Assembly: GCF_003968655.1 (NCBI RefSeq)
Contig: NZ_RXYK01000009.1
Location: 20,709-84,708 of the forward strand
Reading direction: 5' to 3'
Source: Chlorobium phaeovibrioides
Lineage (GTDB): Bacteria > Bacteroidota > Chlorobiia > Chlorobiales > Chlorobiaceae
DNA length: 64,000 bases
This document shows, one piece after another, positions 39,706 to 49,277 of this stretch; position 1 is the stretch's first letter; each line of letters begins with the position of its first letter. The position numbers were made by a program, and so were the translations under genes. Under the pieces are notes generated by a model. That model was not told the DNA's origin, did not search any database, and saw only the letters and a list, made by a program, of their open reading frames with translations.

Positions 39706-40683
39706 CTATTGTCCCTCTTCCGGCGGTATTGTAACGGCAATGCTGTCGGAATGGATTTCAACTCCCTCTCCCTGTACGACCCGTACTCTCCATTTCCCCT
39801 CTTGTCTGTTGCCTGTCGATTTCCTTGACCAGCATCTCCACCGATTGCCCGTCGGCGTGCCGACGGATATTCTGTCGACCGGTTTGCCGTTGAGCTCCCA
39901 CTCATGCCATATCGGCTCACCCGAGGGCATGGTGATGTCGCTGAAGTAGTAAATGGAACCGGTGGCGGGAGTGAGGATGTCAATCTCTTTGCCGGGCTCC
40001 ATGGCAGCTCTGTCAATTGACAGGGTGAAGCATCCCTTCTGTACCGTTGTTTCGTTGGAGTGTTCCTGTTCACTCTTGCTGAGAGAAGCTGCCTGTTCTT
40101 CGTCTTCTGCCGCTACAGCGGTTTTTTCAGGTTCAGCAGGAGCGGGGGAGATGGTCTCTTTCGCTTCGGCAGCGGCCTGAGTGGAGGGCGGCGGTGGAGC
40201 AGTAGGTGAAGTATATGCGGCTGGCAGTTCCGATACATCGGGCAGGGATGCCTCCATCGGGGGAGGTTGCTGAATGGGCCGGCCGAAAATCATCCAGAGA
40301 GCTGCAGCCGCAATGACGATGATTGCCGTTATGGATGCATAGAGGTTCCTGTTTTTGTTTTCAGTCCGATCCGCTGATTTCTGTGATTGAGCGGTGCGTT
40401 TTCGGGGAGATTTCGGTGCCGGAATGTCGGCCGACTCTTTCAGCTGCTTGAAGAGGGTTTCGTCATAAATGCCGAGCGCAAGAGCATATTTCCTGAGCAG
40501 TGCAATAACATATGGCGGCGGGAGGAATGTAAGATTGCCGGATTCAAGCTTTTCGAGCTGTTCCCGGTCAATCCCTGATTTCAGAGCAGCAGTTTCTTCA
40601 GTCAGTCCCTTTTCCTGTCGTGTTTTTTTTATGTTTTCCAGTAAGATGCGGCCGATTTCAGTGAAATCCGTGAGGTTTTCCAT
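39706..40683 (-). CDS. rodZ: RodZ-like cytoskeletal/HTH membrane protein
   Basis: A 325-residue bitopic protein. The N-terminal HTH_25 domain (IGRILLENIKKTRQEKGLTE ... LEKLESGNLTFLPPPYVIAL) is cytoplasmic and binds MreB in known RodZ. A basic stretch and a membrane helix (SITAIIVIAAAALWMIFG, about 115-132) follow, then a Pro/Ala/Glu-rich periplasmic linker and a C-terminal DUF4115 beta domain with FTLSIDRAAMEPGKEIDI and YYFSDI. It maintains rod shape in other bacteria. It is preceded by a terminator, so it is transcribed separately from the upstream gene. Confidence 0.82.
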   Translation of the reverse strand: MENLTDFTEIGRILLENIKKTRQEKGLTEETAALKSGIDREQLEKLESGNLTFLPPPYVIALLRKYALALGIYDETLFKQLKESADIPAPKSPRKRTAQSQKSADRTENKNRNLYASITAIIVIAAAALWMIFGRPIQQPPPMEASLPDVSELPAAYTSPTAPPPPSTQAAAEAKETISPAPAEPEKTAVAAEDEEQAASLSKSEQEHSNETTVQKGCFTLSIDRAAMEPGKEIDILTPATGSIYYFSDITMPSGEPIWHEWELNGKPVDRISVGTPTGNRWRCWSRKSTGNRQEGKWRVRVVQGEGVEIHSDSIAVTIPPEEGQ

Positions 40684-40855
40684 TGCTCTTGCAGTTCAGG
40701 TATTCGTAAGTTTTTCTGAATGTATTCATTACGGCTGTTCATCAACTGCCGCTTGCTTTCGTATTCTAATAAACCACATTTTTCTGAAGGAACACAGCGC
40801 AGAGTGTCTGGACGGGCCTGGCGGCTTCTCGTTGGATGGCGTTTTCTGCCATAAT

Positions 40856-40889
40856 ACAGAAAGCCATCGTTGAAACGATGGCTTTCTGT
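40856..40889 (-). terminator. Intrinsic terminator of the 144-residue gene
   Basis: A 16-bp palindrome, arms ACAGAAAGCCATCGTT / AACGATGGCTTTCTGT, 29 bp after the stop of the minus-strand gene at 40918. On that strand the stem ends GGCTTTCTGT, giving only a short U-rich tail. Confidence 0.75.
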
Positions 40890-40917
40890 GGATTTCTGAA
40901 CTGCTTCAACTGGAGTC

Positions 40918-41352
40918 CTACTTGAAGAACTCGTTGAGTGTATAGGTTTTTCTGTCTATCTCCACTGAGAGCTGACGGGTCATGGAGCTGTAGAAAACGG
41001 GAATGTCGCGCATGGTCCACTTGACTCCGCGGTTGTCAAAATCAATGACATAGCGGTTCTCGTTGTCAAGTACCTTCTGTTCAAGATTAATGGCTATGTC
41101 GGGCTGCGTTGTCAGCACTGTGAGCTCAATTTCCCCTCTCATGACCTTGTTGATCATCTCCTCTGTGGGCTGCAGTTTCCTGCGTCCGGCCGCGGGGCAT
41201 ATCTGGAGCTGCAGTTTGTTGTATTGATCCCTTTTCGCGGAAGTGATGAAATATTTTTCCGCTTTGTGGACAGCATTTCCCGACCATGGACCCGATGTGC
41301 TGGTCCTGACCTGGTTCTCTGCTGTGAATGGCCGGCTGAGCTGCTGTTGCAT
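40918..41352 (-). CDS. Uncharacterised protein, 144 residues
   Basis: I do not recognise this protein. It is soluble-looking, with no signal peptide or membrane segment. The basic, Gln/Ser-rich N terminus (residues 1-60) could be disordered. The C-terminal part (60-144) looks like a compact beta-rich domain: [40 protein letters not shown] and [18 protein letters not shown]. Its own terminator and the separate dnaK terminator make it a single-gene unit between rodZ and dnaK. Coding is supported by codon-like composition and tidy flanking signals, but the start lacks a clear ribosome site, and a shorter form is possible. Confidence 0.6.
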   Translation of the reverse strand: MQQQLSRPFTAENQVRTSTSGPWSGNAVHKAEKYFITSAKRDQYNKLQLQICPAAGRRKLQPTEEMINKVMRGEIELTVLTTQPDIAINLEQKVLDNENRYVIDFDNRGVKWTMRDIPVFYSSMTRQLSVEIDRKTYTLNEFFK

Positions 41353-41409
41353 TGCTGTTCACGGTTAGGATTGAGAAGATGATTTAAATTACTAAAACGG
41401 TCGTAAATA

Positions 41410-41438
41410 ACAAAGGGATTCACGAGGAACCCCTTTGT
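41410..41438 (-). terminator. Intrinsic terminator of dnaK
   Basis: ACAAAGGG / CCCTTTGT stem with a 13-nt loop, 27 bp beyond the dnaK stop on the minus strand. Confidence 0.7.
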
Positions 41439-41464
41439 CTGCTTACGATGGTGCTATTGGCGGC

Positions 41465-43372
41465 TTATTTTTTATCGTCGCCGTCAATAACTTCGTACTC
41501 GGCATTTTCAACTGAGCCGTCATCGCCCTTTTTCTCGCCTTCAGGTGCGCTGCCGCCTTCGGGGTTGCCCTGCGGCTCTTCTTTGTAAAGGTCTGCGGCT
41601 ACTTCGCTCCACACTTTGCTGAGCTCTTCCATTCCGGACTGGATGGTTTCAGTTGTGCCATTTTTATGGGCATCCTTGAGCTTTTCAAGTGCGCCGTCGA
41701 TAGCAGGCCTTTTGTCAGCGGGAATTTTGTCGCCAAGTTCTTCCAGCTGTTTCTCGGTGCTGAAGATAAGAGCGTCAGCGGAGTTCTTGATGTCAATCTC
41801 CTCTTTGAGTTTCTTGTCCTCTTCTGCGTGAGCTTTTGCGTCCTCCTTCATTTTTTCGATTTCAGCATCGGTCAGTTTGCTTGACGCCTCAATTTTGATG
41901 CTCTGCTCCTTTCCGGTAGCCTTGTCTTTTGCCGATACATGAAGAATGCCGTTGGAGTCAATGTCGAACGCAACTTCAATTTGAGGCAGTCCTCTGGGTG
42001 CGGGAGGAATATCGCCAAGGTGGAAGCGTCCGAGTGTTTTATTGTCGGTTGCCATTGAGCGTTCCCCCTGTAGTACATGCACTTCAACCGAGGTCTGATT
42101 GTCGCCGGCTGTAGAAAACACTTCCTGCTTCTTTGTGGGAATGGTTGTGTTTGCATCAATCAGCTTGGTCATGACGCCGCCAAGGGTCTCAATGCCCAGT
42201 GAAAGCGGGGTAACATCAAGCAGGAGCACATCGGTGACATCTCCTTTGAGTACGCCGCCCTGAATTGCTGCTCCAACTGCCACAACCTCATCGGGGTTGA
42301 CGCTTTTGTTGGGCTCTTTGCCGAAAAAGTCCTTGACCAGAGCCTGTACTTTAGGTATGCGGGTTGACCCACCGACAAGAACAATCTCGTCGATCTCTTT
42401 CATCGGAACCTTCGAGTTTTTGACTGCGCGCTGGCAGGGCTCAAGAATTTTTGCGAAGAGGTCTGCACAGATGCCTTCAAATTTTGCGCGTGTCAGGTTG
42501 ATGACCAGATGTTTCGGCCCTTCCTGTGTTGCGGTAATGAAGGGCAGGTTGATTTCAGTATCGGTTCTTGATGACAGTTCGATTTTTGCTTTTTCACCGG
42601 CTTCTTTCAGACGCTGCAGGGCAATGGGGTCATTGCGAAGGTCGATGCCTTCCTGCTTTTTGAATTCGTCTGCAAGAAAGTCAATGATTTTCTGGTCAAA
42701 GTCGTCACCGCCGAGATGGGTGTCGCCATCTGTTGATTTTACCTCGAAGACACCGTCGCCCAGTTCAAGGATTGAAATGTCGAATGTTCCGCCGCCAAGG
42801 TCAAATACGGCAACCTTTTCGCTTGAGGTTTTTTTGTCGAGACCGTAGGCAAGTGCTGCGGCTGTCGGTTCGTTGATGATGCGTTTGACTTCAAGTCCTG
42901 CAATGCGTCCCGCATCCTTTGTTGCCTGGCGCTGTGCATCGTTGAAGTATGCCGGAACGGTAATGACGGCTTCGGTTACTTTCTCGCCAAGAAAATCTTC
43001 GGCAGTCTGCTTCATTTTCTGCAGAATCATTGCCGAAATTTCCTGAGGGGAGTAGGTTTTGTCGTTGATTTTTACCCTGGCTTCACCGCCTTCGTTGACA
43101 ACCGCATAAGGGGCAATCTTTTTCTCGTTGGGCACCTCGTCAAACTTGCGGCCTACAAATCGCTTGATTGAGAAAATGGTGTTTGTCGGATTGGTGATTG
43201 CCTGGCGTTTTGCGGCCTGTCCCACCAGCCGGTCGCCGTTTTTGGTGAATGCCACCATTGAAGGGGTTGTGCGGTTTCCTTCCGAGTTCTCTATGACAGT
43301 CGGCTGTGTACCCTGCATGACCGCTACGCATGAGTTTGTGGTGCCGAGGTCAATGCCGATAATCTTTCCCAT
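41465..43372 (-). CDS. dnaK: Chaperone DnaK (Hsp70)
   Basis: An ATP-dependent chaperone of 635 residues. The nucleotide-binding domain starts [20 protein letters not shown] and has [51 protein letters not shown] and [16 protein letters not shown]. The linker and substrate domain include [20 protein letters not shown]; the tail ends with an acidic, Gly-rich stretch ([20 protein letters not shown]). No grpE or dnaJ lies beside it. A ribosome site AAAAGGAAA precedes the start. It follows hsp20 with a terminator between, so it probably has its own promoter as well. Confidence 0.97.
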
Positions 43373-43412
43373 TGTGTTGTTTTCCTTTTCTTGATATGTG
43401 ATAAAATAAATC

Positions 43413-43439
43413 CTGCCCTCCCAGAAAAGAGGAGGGCAG
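43413..43439 (-). terminator. Intrinsic terminator between hsp20 and dnaK
   Basis: CTGCCCTCC / GGAGGGCAG stem with a 9-nt loop. On the minus strand it is followed by GGATTTATTTTATC, a T-rich tail, so it ends hsp20 transcription before dnaK. Confidence 0.8.
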
Positions 43440-43454
43440 TGTCTGAAATCAGGT

Positions 43455-43853
43455 CTAGTTGATGGCTATCTCTTTGGTTTTTCTGACCGGCTCCGCCTTG
43501 GTCAGCGTCACATGGAGAACTCCATTGCTGAAGTCTGCAGCAATGTTGTCTCTGTCAATCATCTCACCAAGATTAAAGCTTCTCGAAAAGCCGCCATAGG
43601 TTCTTTCTACCCTGTGGTAGTCCTTGCTGTTCTCTTCCGTCTCTTTTTTTCTTTCTGCCTTGATGGTCAGAACATCGTCTTCTATGTTCAGGGCTATATT
43701 CTCTTTGTCAATTCCCGGCAGTTCCGCATCAAGGTGGAATGCCCGCGCATCTTCAGAAATATCAACCTTGAATGCAGGCGCAGCATTCATCTGGTTTCCT
43801 GACCATATATCATCAAAAATTTTCAGGGGATCTTTTGCCAATTGTACCAGCAT
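43455..43853 (-). CDS. Small heat-shock protein, Hsp20 family
   Basis: A 132-residue holdase chaperone. The N-terminal arm ([20 protein letters not shown]) leads into an alpha-crystallin domain ([69 protein letters not shown]) and a short C-terminal tail with a KEIAIN anchor. The ATG at 43853 is chosen because AAGGAG stands 8 bp upstream; the frame opens 51 bp earlier but that stretch is the leader. It is upstream of dnaK and downstream of a pair of small dyads. Confidence 0.93.
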
Positions 43854-43986
43854 CGTTTTCTCCTTTTTCAGTTTACGCTTCCAATCTTTATTGTGACTTT
43901 CCATCGTGATTCGTGATAGTTGTCACACTTATATTCTGCAACAAGCGTGCCAAAGCGGAAACGGTGGGTCTGTCCGCCGGAATCGC

Positions 43987-44019
43987 GACATTTTGTCACC
44001 TTTGCTGACATTTCTGTCA
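43987..44019. promoter_or_regulatory. Tandem TGACA/TGTCA dyads upstream of hsp20
   Basis: Two inverted repeats in a row: GACA-TTT-TGTC (43987-43997) and TGACA-TTTC-TGTCA (44006-44019). They are about 130-165 bp before the hsp20 start and 85-115 bp beyond the arsR stop. A weaker relative, GTGATAGTTGTCAC, lies near 43912-43925. They look like operator sites for a dimeric repressor, possibly the adjacent ArsR protein. No HrcA/CIRCE element was seen. Confidence 0.4.
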
Positions 44020-44103
44020 TTGGGTTGGTGATGCTGTGGCGATTCTGTCAGTCGTCAGGAGAGTGTCAGGGAAGTGATGCTTCTGGCGGGGCGGGGGGAA
44101 ATT

Positions 44104-44496
44104 TCAGCTTGAGGAGAGGTCGCTGTTTACTTTCTGTACCCAGCTGAGCCGATCCTGAAGATTTTCAACGACGCTTTTTGAAATGAGGTAGCATGCATAA
44201 ATGATGCTGTCGTCAGCAATGCTGTAGTAACATTTCAGCCCCTCTTTTCTTCTGTTGACAATGCCGTTGTCGTGCATGAGGGCAAGGTGCTTGGAGATGT
44301 TTGCCTGGCTTGCCTGTACGGCATTGACAATTTCCTGTACCGTCCGTTCCTGTTCGCAGAGGACGCGGAGAATCTTCAGGCGCATGGGTTCGCTCAAAAG
44401 CTTGAAGCGGCTGGATACAGCTTCAAGCATTTCATCAGGCATGTTGAGATTCCACTTCTTGACCTCTTCTTCTGCTATGATAACCGTTTTACCCAT
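44104..44496 (-). CDS. ArsR/SmtB-family transcriptional regulator
   Basis: A 130-residue winged-helix repressor. The HTH core is [40 protein letters not shown] and [20 protein letters not shown]. The classic ELCVCDL metal-binding box is replaced by [11 protein letters not shown], leaving C47-region Cys and C89 (KCYYS) as possible thiol sensors, so it may be redox- or metal-responsive in another way. It follows the sigma/anti-sigma pair by 153 bp on the same strand. The ATG at 44496 has AAAAGG upstream. Its targets are not evident. Confidence 0.85.
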   Translation of the reverse strand: MGKTVIIAEEEVKKWNLNMPDEMLEAVSSRFKLLSEPMRLKILRVLCEQERTVQEIVNAVQASQANISKHLALMHDNGIVNRRKEGLKCYYSIADDSIIYACYLISKSVVENLQDRLSWVQKVNSDLSSS

Positions 44497-44649
44497 GTCA
44501 ACCTTTTTGTTTCACCCTCATTGCCACTTGTGGAGATGAGTCCATTGTTTAGCTTATATAGCTATAAATTCATACAATTCAAACCCCAAATACCTGCCGC
44601 GGAATCAGCTGTTCCTTGCTTGGGTATCTGGAAGTGCCCTTGAAGGGAT

Positions 44650-44907
44650 TCAGTCTATCATCGGTGAGTCTGAGGGCTCTTTCGTGCCGGACAGGGAGAG
44701 TTCCATGATGGAGTTGATCAGAGACTGGGGGGCTTTGAAGCGGACAATCTTTTCCTGTATGATCTGTTTTGTTTTTTTAGCCTCTTCAAATTCCGCCGTG
44801 CACGCCGGGCATTCCTGCAGATGCAGCGTAAACGCCTGATTTTCACGGTTGGTCAGCTCGCCATCAACAGCGGCACTCATAAGTTCGCGGGCTTTATCGC
44901 ACTTCAT
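44650..44907 (-). CDS. Zinc-binding anti-sigma factor, RsrA/ZAS type
   Basis: An 85-residue protein with the anti-sigma zinc motif HLQECPAC: H29, C33 and C36, plus C3 near the start. The C3-H29-C33-C36 spacing equals that of the redox switch RsrA, where oxidation frees the sigma factor. The rest is helical ([19 protein letters not shown]) with no membrane segment, so it is cytoplasmic. It lies 28 bp after the ECF sigma gene, its probable partner. Confidence 0.8.
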   Translation of the reverse strand: MKCDKARELMSAAVDGELTNRENQAFTLHLQECPACTAEFEEAKKTKQIIQEKIVRFKAPQSLINSIMELSLSGTKEPSDSPMID

Positions 44908-44935
44908 AAACTAAAAAGATTTGTTCGTCGTCCTG

Positions 44936-45565
44936 TTACCGGTCTTTTTCGGTATTGAATCCGAATTTCTTTGCATACTCTTCCAGCTGCACCCGTAGCA
45001 GCTTCCGTCCGCGGTACAGCCTTGAACGAACAGTTCCTATAGGGCTTTCAACCATATTGGCAATCTCTTCATAGGTAAACCCTTCAATGTCACAAAGCTG
45101 AATGACCTCTCTGAACTCTTCTGGAAGGGACTGCATGGCCATATACACCTCTTCATGCAACAGTGAATGAAAGTAATCAGTTTCAGTTTCAGTGCTGTCG
45201 CGTCTTGTGTCCTTTATGGTATGATAAAAGTCCTTGATGAGGTCGTAATCAACCTTGCCTGGTTCTCTGGCGTTTTTTCTGTACCGATTGATATAATTGT
45301 TCTTCAGGATTTTGAACAGCCATGCCTTGCAGTTTGTTCCCTTTTCAAATGAGCCGAAGAATTTATAGGCTTTCAGATAGGTCTCCTGAACCAGGTCGTT
45401 GGCGTCGTGCGGGTTAAGGGTCAGATGCAGGGCGTAATTATAGAGGGCGTTGATGTGGACTATCGCTTCGTCCTGAAATTCTCGCTGTTTCAGCTGCTCT
45501 TCAGTTGAGAGTGGGTTTTTTTTTGTGTCAGGGGAGCTTTTGCGAATCGGATCGGGTCTGCTCAT
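44936..45565 (-). CDS. ECF sigma factor, SigR-like
   Basis: A 209-residue extracytoplasmic-function sigma factor. Region 2 is visible as [40 protein letters not shown] and [20 protein letters not shown]. Region 4 is [40 protein letters not shown] then RKLL. The [20 protein letters not shown] wording and the RsrA-like partner downstream fit the disulfide-stress SigR group. It diverges from crtH across a 129-bp spacer. Confidence 0.9.
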   Translation of the reverse strand: MSRPDPIRKSSPDTKKNPLSTEEQLKQREFQDEAIVHINALYNYALHLTLNPHDANDLVQETYLKAYKFFGSFEKGTNCKAWLFKILKNNYINRYRKNAREPGKVDYDLIKDFYHTIKDTRRDSTETETDYFHSLLHEEVYMAMQSLPEEFREVIQLCDIEGFTYEEIANMVESPIGTVRSRLYRGRKLLRVQLEEYAKKFGFNTEKDR

Positions 45566-45694
45566 GAGATTTGGTGCGTCGTGGTTCAGATGTAGGTTCG
45601 GTCGTCATGCGGAACAGCTTCATTATAAAATAAGGAATTAAATGGTTTTATTCTTATTCATGAGTTTCAATACAATGCTAAAAACAGTAGTGCA

Positions 45695-47266
45695 ATGCCC
45701 ATTCAGGATGAATTGCTTGATGTTCTTGTTGTCGGGTCTGGAATCGGTGGACTGACTACAGCCGCTCTTCTGCAGCAGCAGGGGTTTCGAGTCGCTGTTT
45801 TTGAGAAGAATCGGTTTCCGGGGGGGAGTTGTTCGTCATTCAGCCGTTCGGGATATACCTTTGATGCCGGAGCATCTGTCTTTTACGGGTTTGCCGGGGA
45901 TGGGCAAAGCGGCACCCTGAACCTTCATGAAAAGATTTTCAGGAAACTCGGGGTCACTGTTCCAACGGTGCCTGATCCTGTGCAGATACACTATCATCTT
46001 CCCGGAGGGTTCAGTCTTGCGGCATGTTATGACCGCACTCTGTTTCTTGAACGCCTTCAGGCGGCTTTTCCCCATGAACGGGAGGGAATCCTGAAATTTT
46101 ATGCCGAGCTTGAAGATGTGTATGACATTCTCAGCTCACTGCCTGCCGGTTCACTTGAGGATATCCGCCATCTGCTGAGGGTGGGCGGTTCTTTTCCACT
46201 GAAAACGGCAGCGCTTGCCGTGAAAACATTTCAGTCTATGGGAAAGAGGGCCCGTCAGCATATCAGTGATCCTGCGCTTCTCCATTTTATTGACATCGAG
46301 GCCTATTCATGGGCGCTGCAGGACGCGGTTTCAACCCCTCTTGTCAATGCCGGGATTTGTCTTGCCGACCGTCATCACGGTGGAATCAATTATCCTCTCG
46401 GGGGATCGGGTTCTATTGCCAGAGGTCTTGTTGAGGGGTTTCAGGCGTGCGGAGGAGAAATGCGGTATGGGACGGAGGTTTCTGAAATACTGGTAGACAA
46501 GGGTTCGGCAATGGGCGTGAGGCTGGCTGATGGTTCGGTTGTTCGTGCCCGGGCGGTTGTAAGCAATGCGACTGTCTGGGATACTTTCAACCGTCTCGTT
46601 GATGACAACCGTTACCGGATTCCAATGGATCGGTTCATTGAGGCGCCAAGTTGGTTCCAGCTCTATCTCGGTGTTGAGGGTTCTGTTGTTCCGGAGGGGA
46701 TGGATGTGCACCATGTCCTTGTTGATGACTGGAGCAGGTTCAGTGATTCGGGCGGAACCCTTTACTGTTCGGTGCCTTCTCTGCTTGACCCATCGCTTGC
46801 CCCTTCCGGCCGGCACTGCGTGCATGCGTTTGTGACCGACAGGGCTGATGAGTGGGCCGGGTTGGAGCCGGGCAGCGCTGAGTACAGGGCCAGGAAGGAT
46901 GAGCGTACCCGTGAACTGCTGGAGCGCCTTGAGTCTCTGATGCCGGGGATTTCCGCGGGGTGTGAGCTGACGATTTCAGCCACTCCTCTTACCCACCAGC
47001 GCTATTTGAACCGGCATAATGGTTCCTATGGCCCTCTTCTGAGGCCCGGTCAGAATATTCTCTTGAAGCCGCAGAATACAACACCGGTCAAGAACCTGTT
47101 TGCGACCGGAGACAGTACTTTCCCCGGTCAGGGGGTTATTGCGGTTACCTATTCGGGCGTCTCCTGCGCATCCTTCATTGCGGCAAAATTCGGCAGGCCG
47201 ATGGAGCCTCTGGGCTCAGCCCCGGAAGGTCAGGATGCAGCCAGCAGCATGTCAATTTCGCGGTAG
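45695..47266 (+). CDS. crtH: Carotenoid cis-trans isomerase-like oxidoreductase
   Basis: A 523-residue FAD-binding protein of the phytoene desaturase/CrtISO family. The dinucleotide fold is VLVVGSGIGGLTTAALLQQQ with EKNRFPGGSCSSF; the C-terminal flavin motif is NLFATGDSTFPGQGVIAVTY then SGVS. In green sulfur bacteria lycopene is made by CrtP, CrtQ and the isomerase CrtH, which returns poly-cis intermediates to all-trans. The close spacing to chlorosome genes fits CrtH; a CrtP-like desaturase or CrtU is less likely given the GGSCSSF and HRHNGSYGP type wording. The stop overlaps ald by 37 bp, tail to tail. Confidence 0.78.
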   Translation: MPIQDELLDVLVVGSGIGGLTTAALLQQQGFRVAVFEKNRFPGGSCSSFSRSGYTFDAGASVFYGFAGDGQSGTLNLHEKIFRKLGVTVPTVPDPVQIHYHLPGGFSLAACYDRTLFLERLQAAFPHEREGILKFYAELEDVYDILSSLPAGSLEDIRHLLRVGGSFPLKTAALAVKTFQSMGKRARQHISDPALLHFIDIEAYSWALQDAVSTPLVNAGICLADRHHGGINYPLGGSGSIARGLVEGFQACGGEMRYGTEVSEILVDKGSAMGVRLADGSVVRARAVVSNATVWDTFNRLVDDNRYRIPMDRFIEAPSWFQLYLGVEGSVVPEGMDVHHVLVDDWSRFSDSGGTLYCSVPSLLDPSLAPSGRHCVHAFVTDRADEWAGLEPGSAEYRARKDERTRELLERLESLMPGISAGCELTISATPLTHQRYLNRHNGSYGPLLRPGQNILLKPQNTTPVKNLFATGDSTFPGQGVIAVTYSGVSCASFIAAKFGRPMEPLGSAPEGQDAASSMSISR

Positions 47267-48450
47267 GGGCAGTCGGTTATTTCCGAAAGAATTTTTTTTG
47301 TGACATAGCCCCGGTAGACATAGGTTCCTTTTCTGAGGCTGTGGCTTTTCCAGAGCATCTCCTGAATGGTTTCGTGTGCGTTGATTTTCAGGAGAAAGGG
47401 GAGAAGCGTATTGGTCAGTGCGAACGATGCGGTTTTGGCAACGGCCGAAGGGATGTTGGGTACGCAGTAGTGGGTGACCCCGTGGGTGACATAAATTGGG
47501 TTGGTGTGCGATGTCCTGCGGCTGGTGGCGAAACAAGCCCCCTGGTCTATCGACACATCGATAATGACCGAGCCGGGCTTCATGGTTCTGACAACCTGTT
47601 CAGTTACAAGCGGTTTGTTGATTTTCTGTTTCGGACTCAGCGCCCCTATCATGACATCCGATGTTTTGGCGATTTCGGCAATGTAATGGTCGTTTGCTAT
47701 CGCCGTTACCAGATGGCGGTTGAAGAATGCTTCGAACCGGCGGAGCCTGTTGATTTCCCTGTCGATGACTGTAACCTGTGCGCCAAGTCCCAGCGCGTCC
47801 TGTGCGGCAAAGAGCCCTACGGTTCCTGCCCCGATGATGGTGACATGGGCCGGTGGAACTCCGGCTATTCCTCCCAGGAGAATGCCGCTCCCTCCGTATC
47901 CTGTTTCAAGGTATTTTGCGGCGGTCTGAATGGCCAGTGAACCGGCTATTTCGCTGAGGGTTCTGACGATTGGCAGTTCGCCGTCACGGGTTTCAATGAA
48001 CTCGAAGCCAAGCGCCGTGATGTTTTTTTCGAGCAGCGTTTTCAGAAGGCTGGCGCTGAGTGATGCAAGATGCAGGGCTGAGAGAAGAATCTGTCCGGGT
48101 TTGAACAGCTGGTGTTCTTCGGGTTGAGGAGGAGAAACCTTGACAATGATGCTTGACTGACTGAAGAGCTCTTCGGGGGATTCAGCAATGGCAGCGCCAG
48201 CTTCGGCATAGTCGGTATCGGAGAAATTGCAGAACCTTCCGGCAGCGGTTTCCACCACAACCTTTATGCCGTTTTCAACGAGAATCTGCACCCCGGCAGG
48301 TGAAAGAGCTACCCGTCTTTCGTCCTGAGCACGCTCCTTGGGAATGCCCAGGACTATATTGAGGTTTTTCCCTGGCTTGATAAGCCACCGTTCAAGCGTT
48401 TTGGCTCCGAGCTCAAACTCCAGACTGTCTATATCCGACGCATACCCCAT
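47230..48450 (-). CDS. ald: Alanine dehydrogenase
   Basis: A 406-residue NAD-dependent alanine dehydrogenase/PNT-family enzyme. After a 30-residue N-terminal extension ([20 protein letters not shown]) comes [20 protein letters not shown], the substrate-binding Lys region, [32 protein letters not shown], the Rossmann loop [20 protein letters not shown] and [20 protein letters not shown]. The extension is common in the Bacteroidetes/Chlorobi form. It interconverts pyruvate, ammonia and alanine. It lies 51 bp from the chlorosome gene upstream, with a hairpin between. Confidence 0.88.
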   Translation of the reverse strand: MGYASDIDSLEFELGAKTLERWLIKPGKNLNIVLGIPKERAQDERRVALSPAGVQILVENGIKVVVETAAGRFCNFSDTDYAEAGAAIAESPEELFSQSSIIVKVSPPQPEEHQLFKPGQILLSALHLASLSASLLKTLLEKNITALGFEFIETRDGELPIVRTLSEIAGSLAIQTAAKYLETGYGGSGILLGGIAGVPPAHVTIIGAGTVGLFAAQDALGLGAQVTVIDREINRLRRFEAFFNRHLVTAIANDHYIAEIAKTSDVMIGALSPKQKINKPLVTEQVVRTMKPGSVIIDVSIDQGACFATSRRTSHTNPIYVTHGVTHYCVPNIPSAVAKTASFALTNTLLPFLLKINAHETIQEMLWKSHSLRKGTYVYRGYVTKKILSEITDCPYREIDMLLAAS

Positions 48451-48471
48451 CAGCAGCCCCTTCTCTTTTGT

Positions 48472-48496
48472 CCCTTTCCCTTCATCGGGAAAAGGG
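48472..48496. repeat. Hairpin between chlorosome gene and ald
   Basis: CCCTTTCCC / GGGAAAAGGG stem with a single bulged A and a 6-nt loop, 6 bp after the stop of the Fe-S chlorosome gene. There is no strong T-run, so it may slow readthrough into ald without stopping it. Confidence 0.55.
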
Positions 48497-48501
48497 TCCT
48501 G

Positions 48502-49185
48502 TTACCTGGATGTAATGGTGACATTCTGTCTGCTCTCGGGTTCTTGAGGTCTGTGGAGGGTGCATTGTGTTCCCGGCAGATGAAGAGCGCCGCCTGAAAT
48601 GCTGCAGAGCGCACCCGATGCCCCGCCATAGACTGTTTTTGCTCCTTCGGTTACCATGGAAACCGGGTACTGAAGGAATGAGAAGGCTTCCATGAAGTTT
48701 GAGGCGGCCAGCTGTGATGCGTCTCCTATTCCGCTGCCGATTTTTGAGAGGGCCTCTCCCGGGTTGATTCTTCCGTCCCGTACTCTTTCAACGACGCTGC
48801 CTGCTCCTTCCGGGAGTTTTTTGAGAACATTGTATCCAATGGTCTGGGCGTAAGTGATGAAGCCGGGTACATTCAGGCCGAGAACAATCCTTTTGAGGTT
48901 TTCTGTTCGCGAAAGCAGTCTGATGGTGCCTTTTTCTCCGGTGACCCGGGTTCGGCAGGCAAGCCGTCCACCCGCCTCGAACAGTCTGTCGGAAATGAAG
49001 GCTTTTTCATCGCTTCCCGGTTTGGAAAGATGCTCCATTCCTTCCGATACTGTCACAAAACAGCTTTGGCATATGCCGTTTCCACCGCAGATGTATCCGA
49101 TATGGCATTTGTTGCGGCGTGCCACCTCAAGGAGTATGTCGCCTTTTTGAGCTTCGCACGCTTTGTCGTTGATGTAGATGATCAT
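48502..49185 (-). CDS. Chlorosome envelope [2Fe-2S] protein, CsmI/CsmJ/CsmX family
   Basis: A 227-residue protein. The N-terminal domain is an adrenodoxin-class ferredoxin: cluster cysteines C33, C39, C42 and C77 in GGNGICQSC and GRLACRTRV. The C-terminal half (about 95-227) is hydrophobic and Gly/Ala-rich with QTIGYNVLKKLPEGAGSVVE, ASNFMEAFSFLQYPVSMVTE and YGGASGALCSISGGALHLPG, the type of segment that inserts in the chlorosome envelope. Such proteins can gate energy transfer by quenching under oxidising conditions. Length is close to CsmJ and CsmX; I cannot decide which of the three it is. Confidence 0.83.
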   Translation of the reverse strand: MIIYINDKACEAQKGDILLEVARRNKCHIGYICGGNGICQSCFVTVSEGMEHLSKPGSDEKAFISDRLFEAGGRLACRTRVTGEKGTIRLLSRTENLKRIVLGLNVPGFITYAQTIGYNVLKKLPEGAGSVVERVRDGRINPGEALSKIGSGIGDASQLAASNFMEAFSFLQYPVSMVTEGAKTVYGGASGALCSISGGALHLPGTQCTLHRPQEPESRQNVTITSR

Positions 49186-49277
49186 GGTTGTCTCCGGATG
49201 TCATTATGTAAATGTCGGATCGCTTGCTTTCGTATCACTGCTCCTATGAATATAGATAAAATTGCATTGTCCGCGTC

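Noticed and set aside
41353..41464. An extra gene between the 144-residue gene and dnaK
   Set aside because: The short interval holds only the dnaK terminator and AT-rich spacer.
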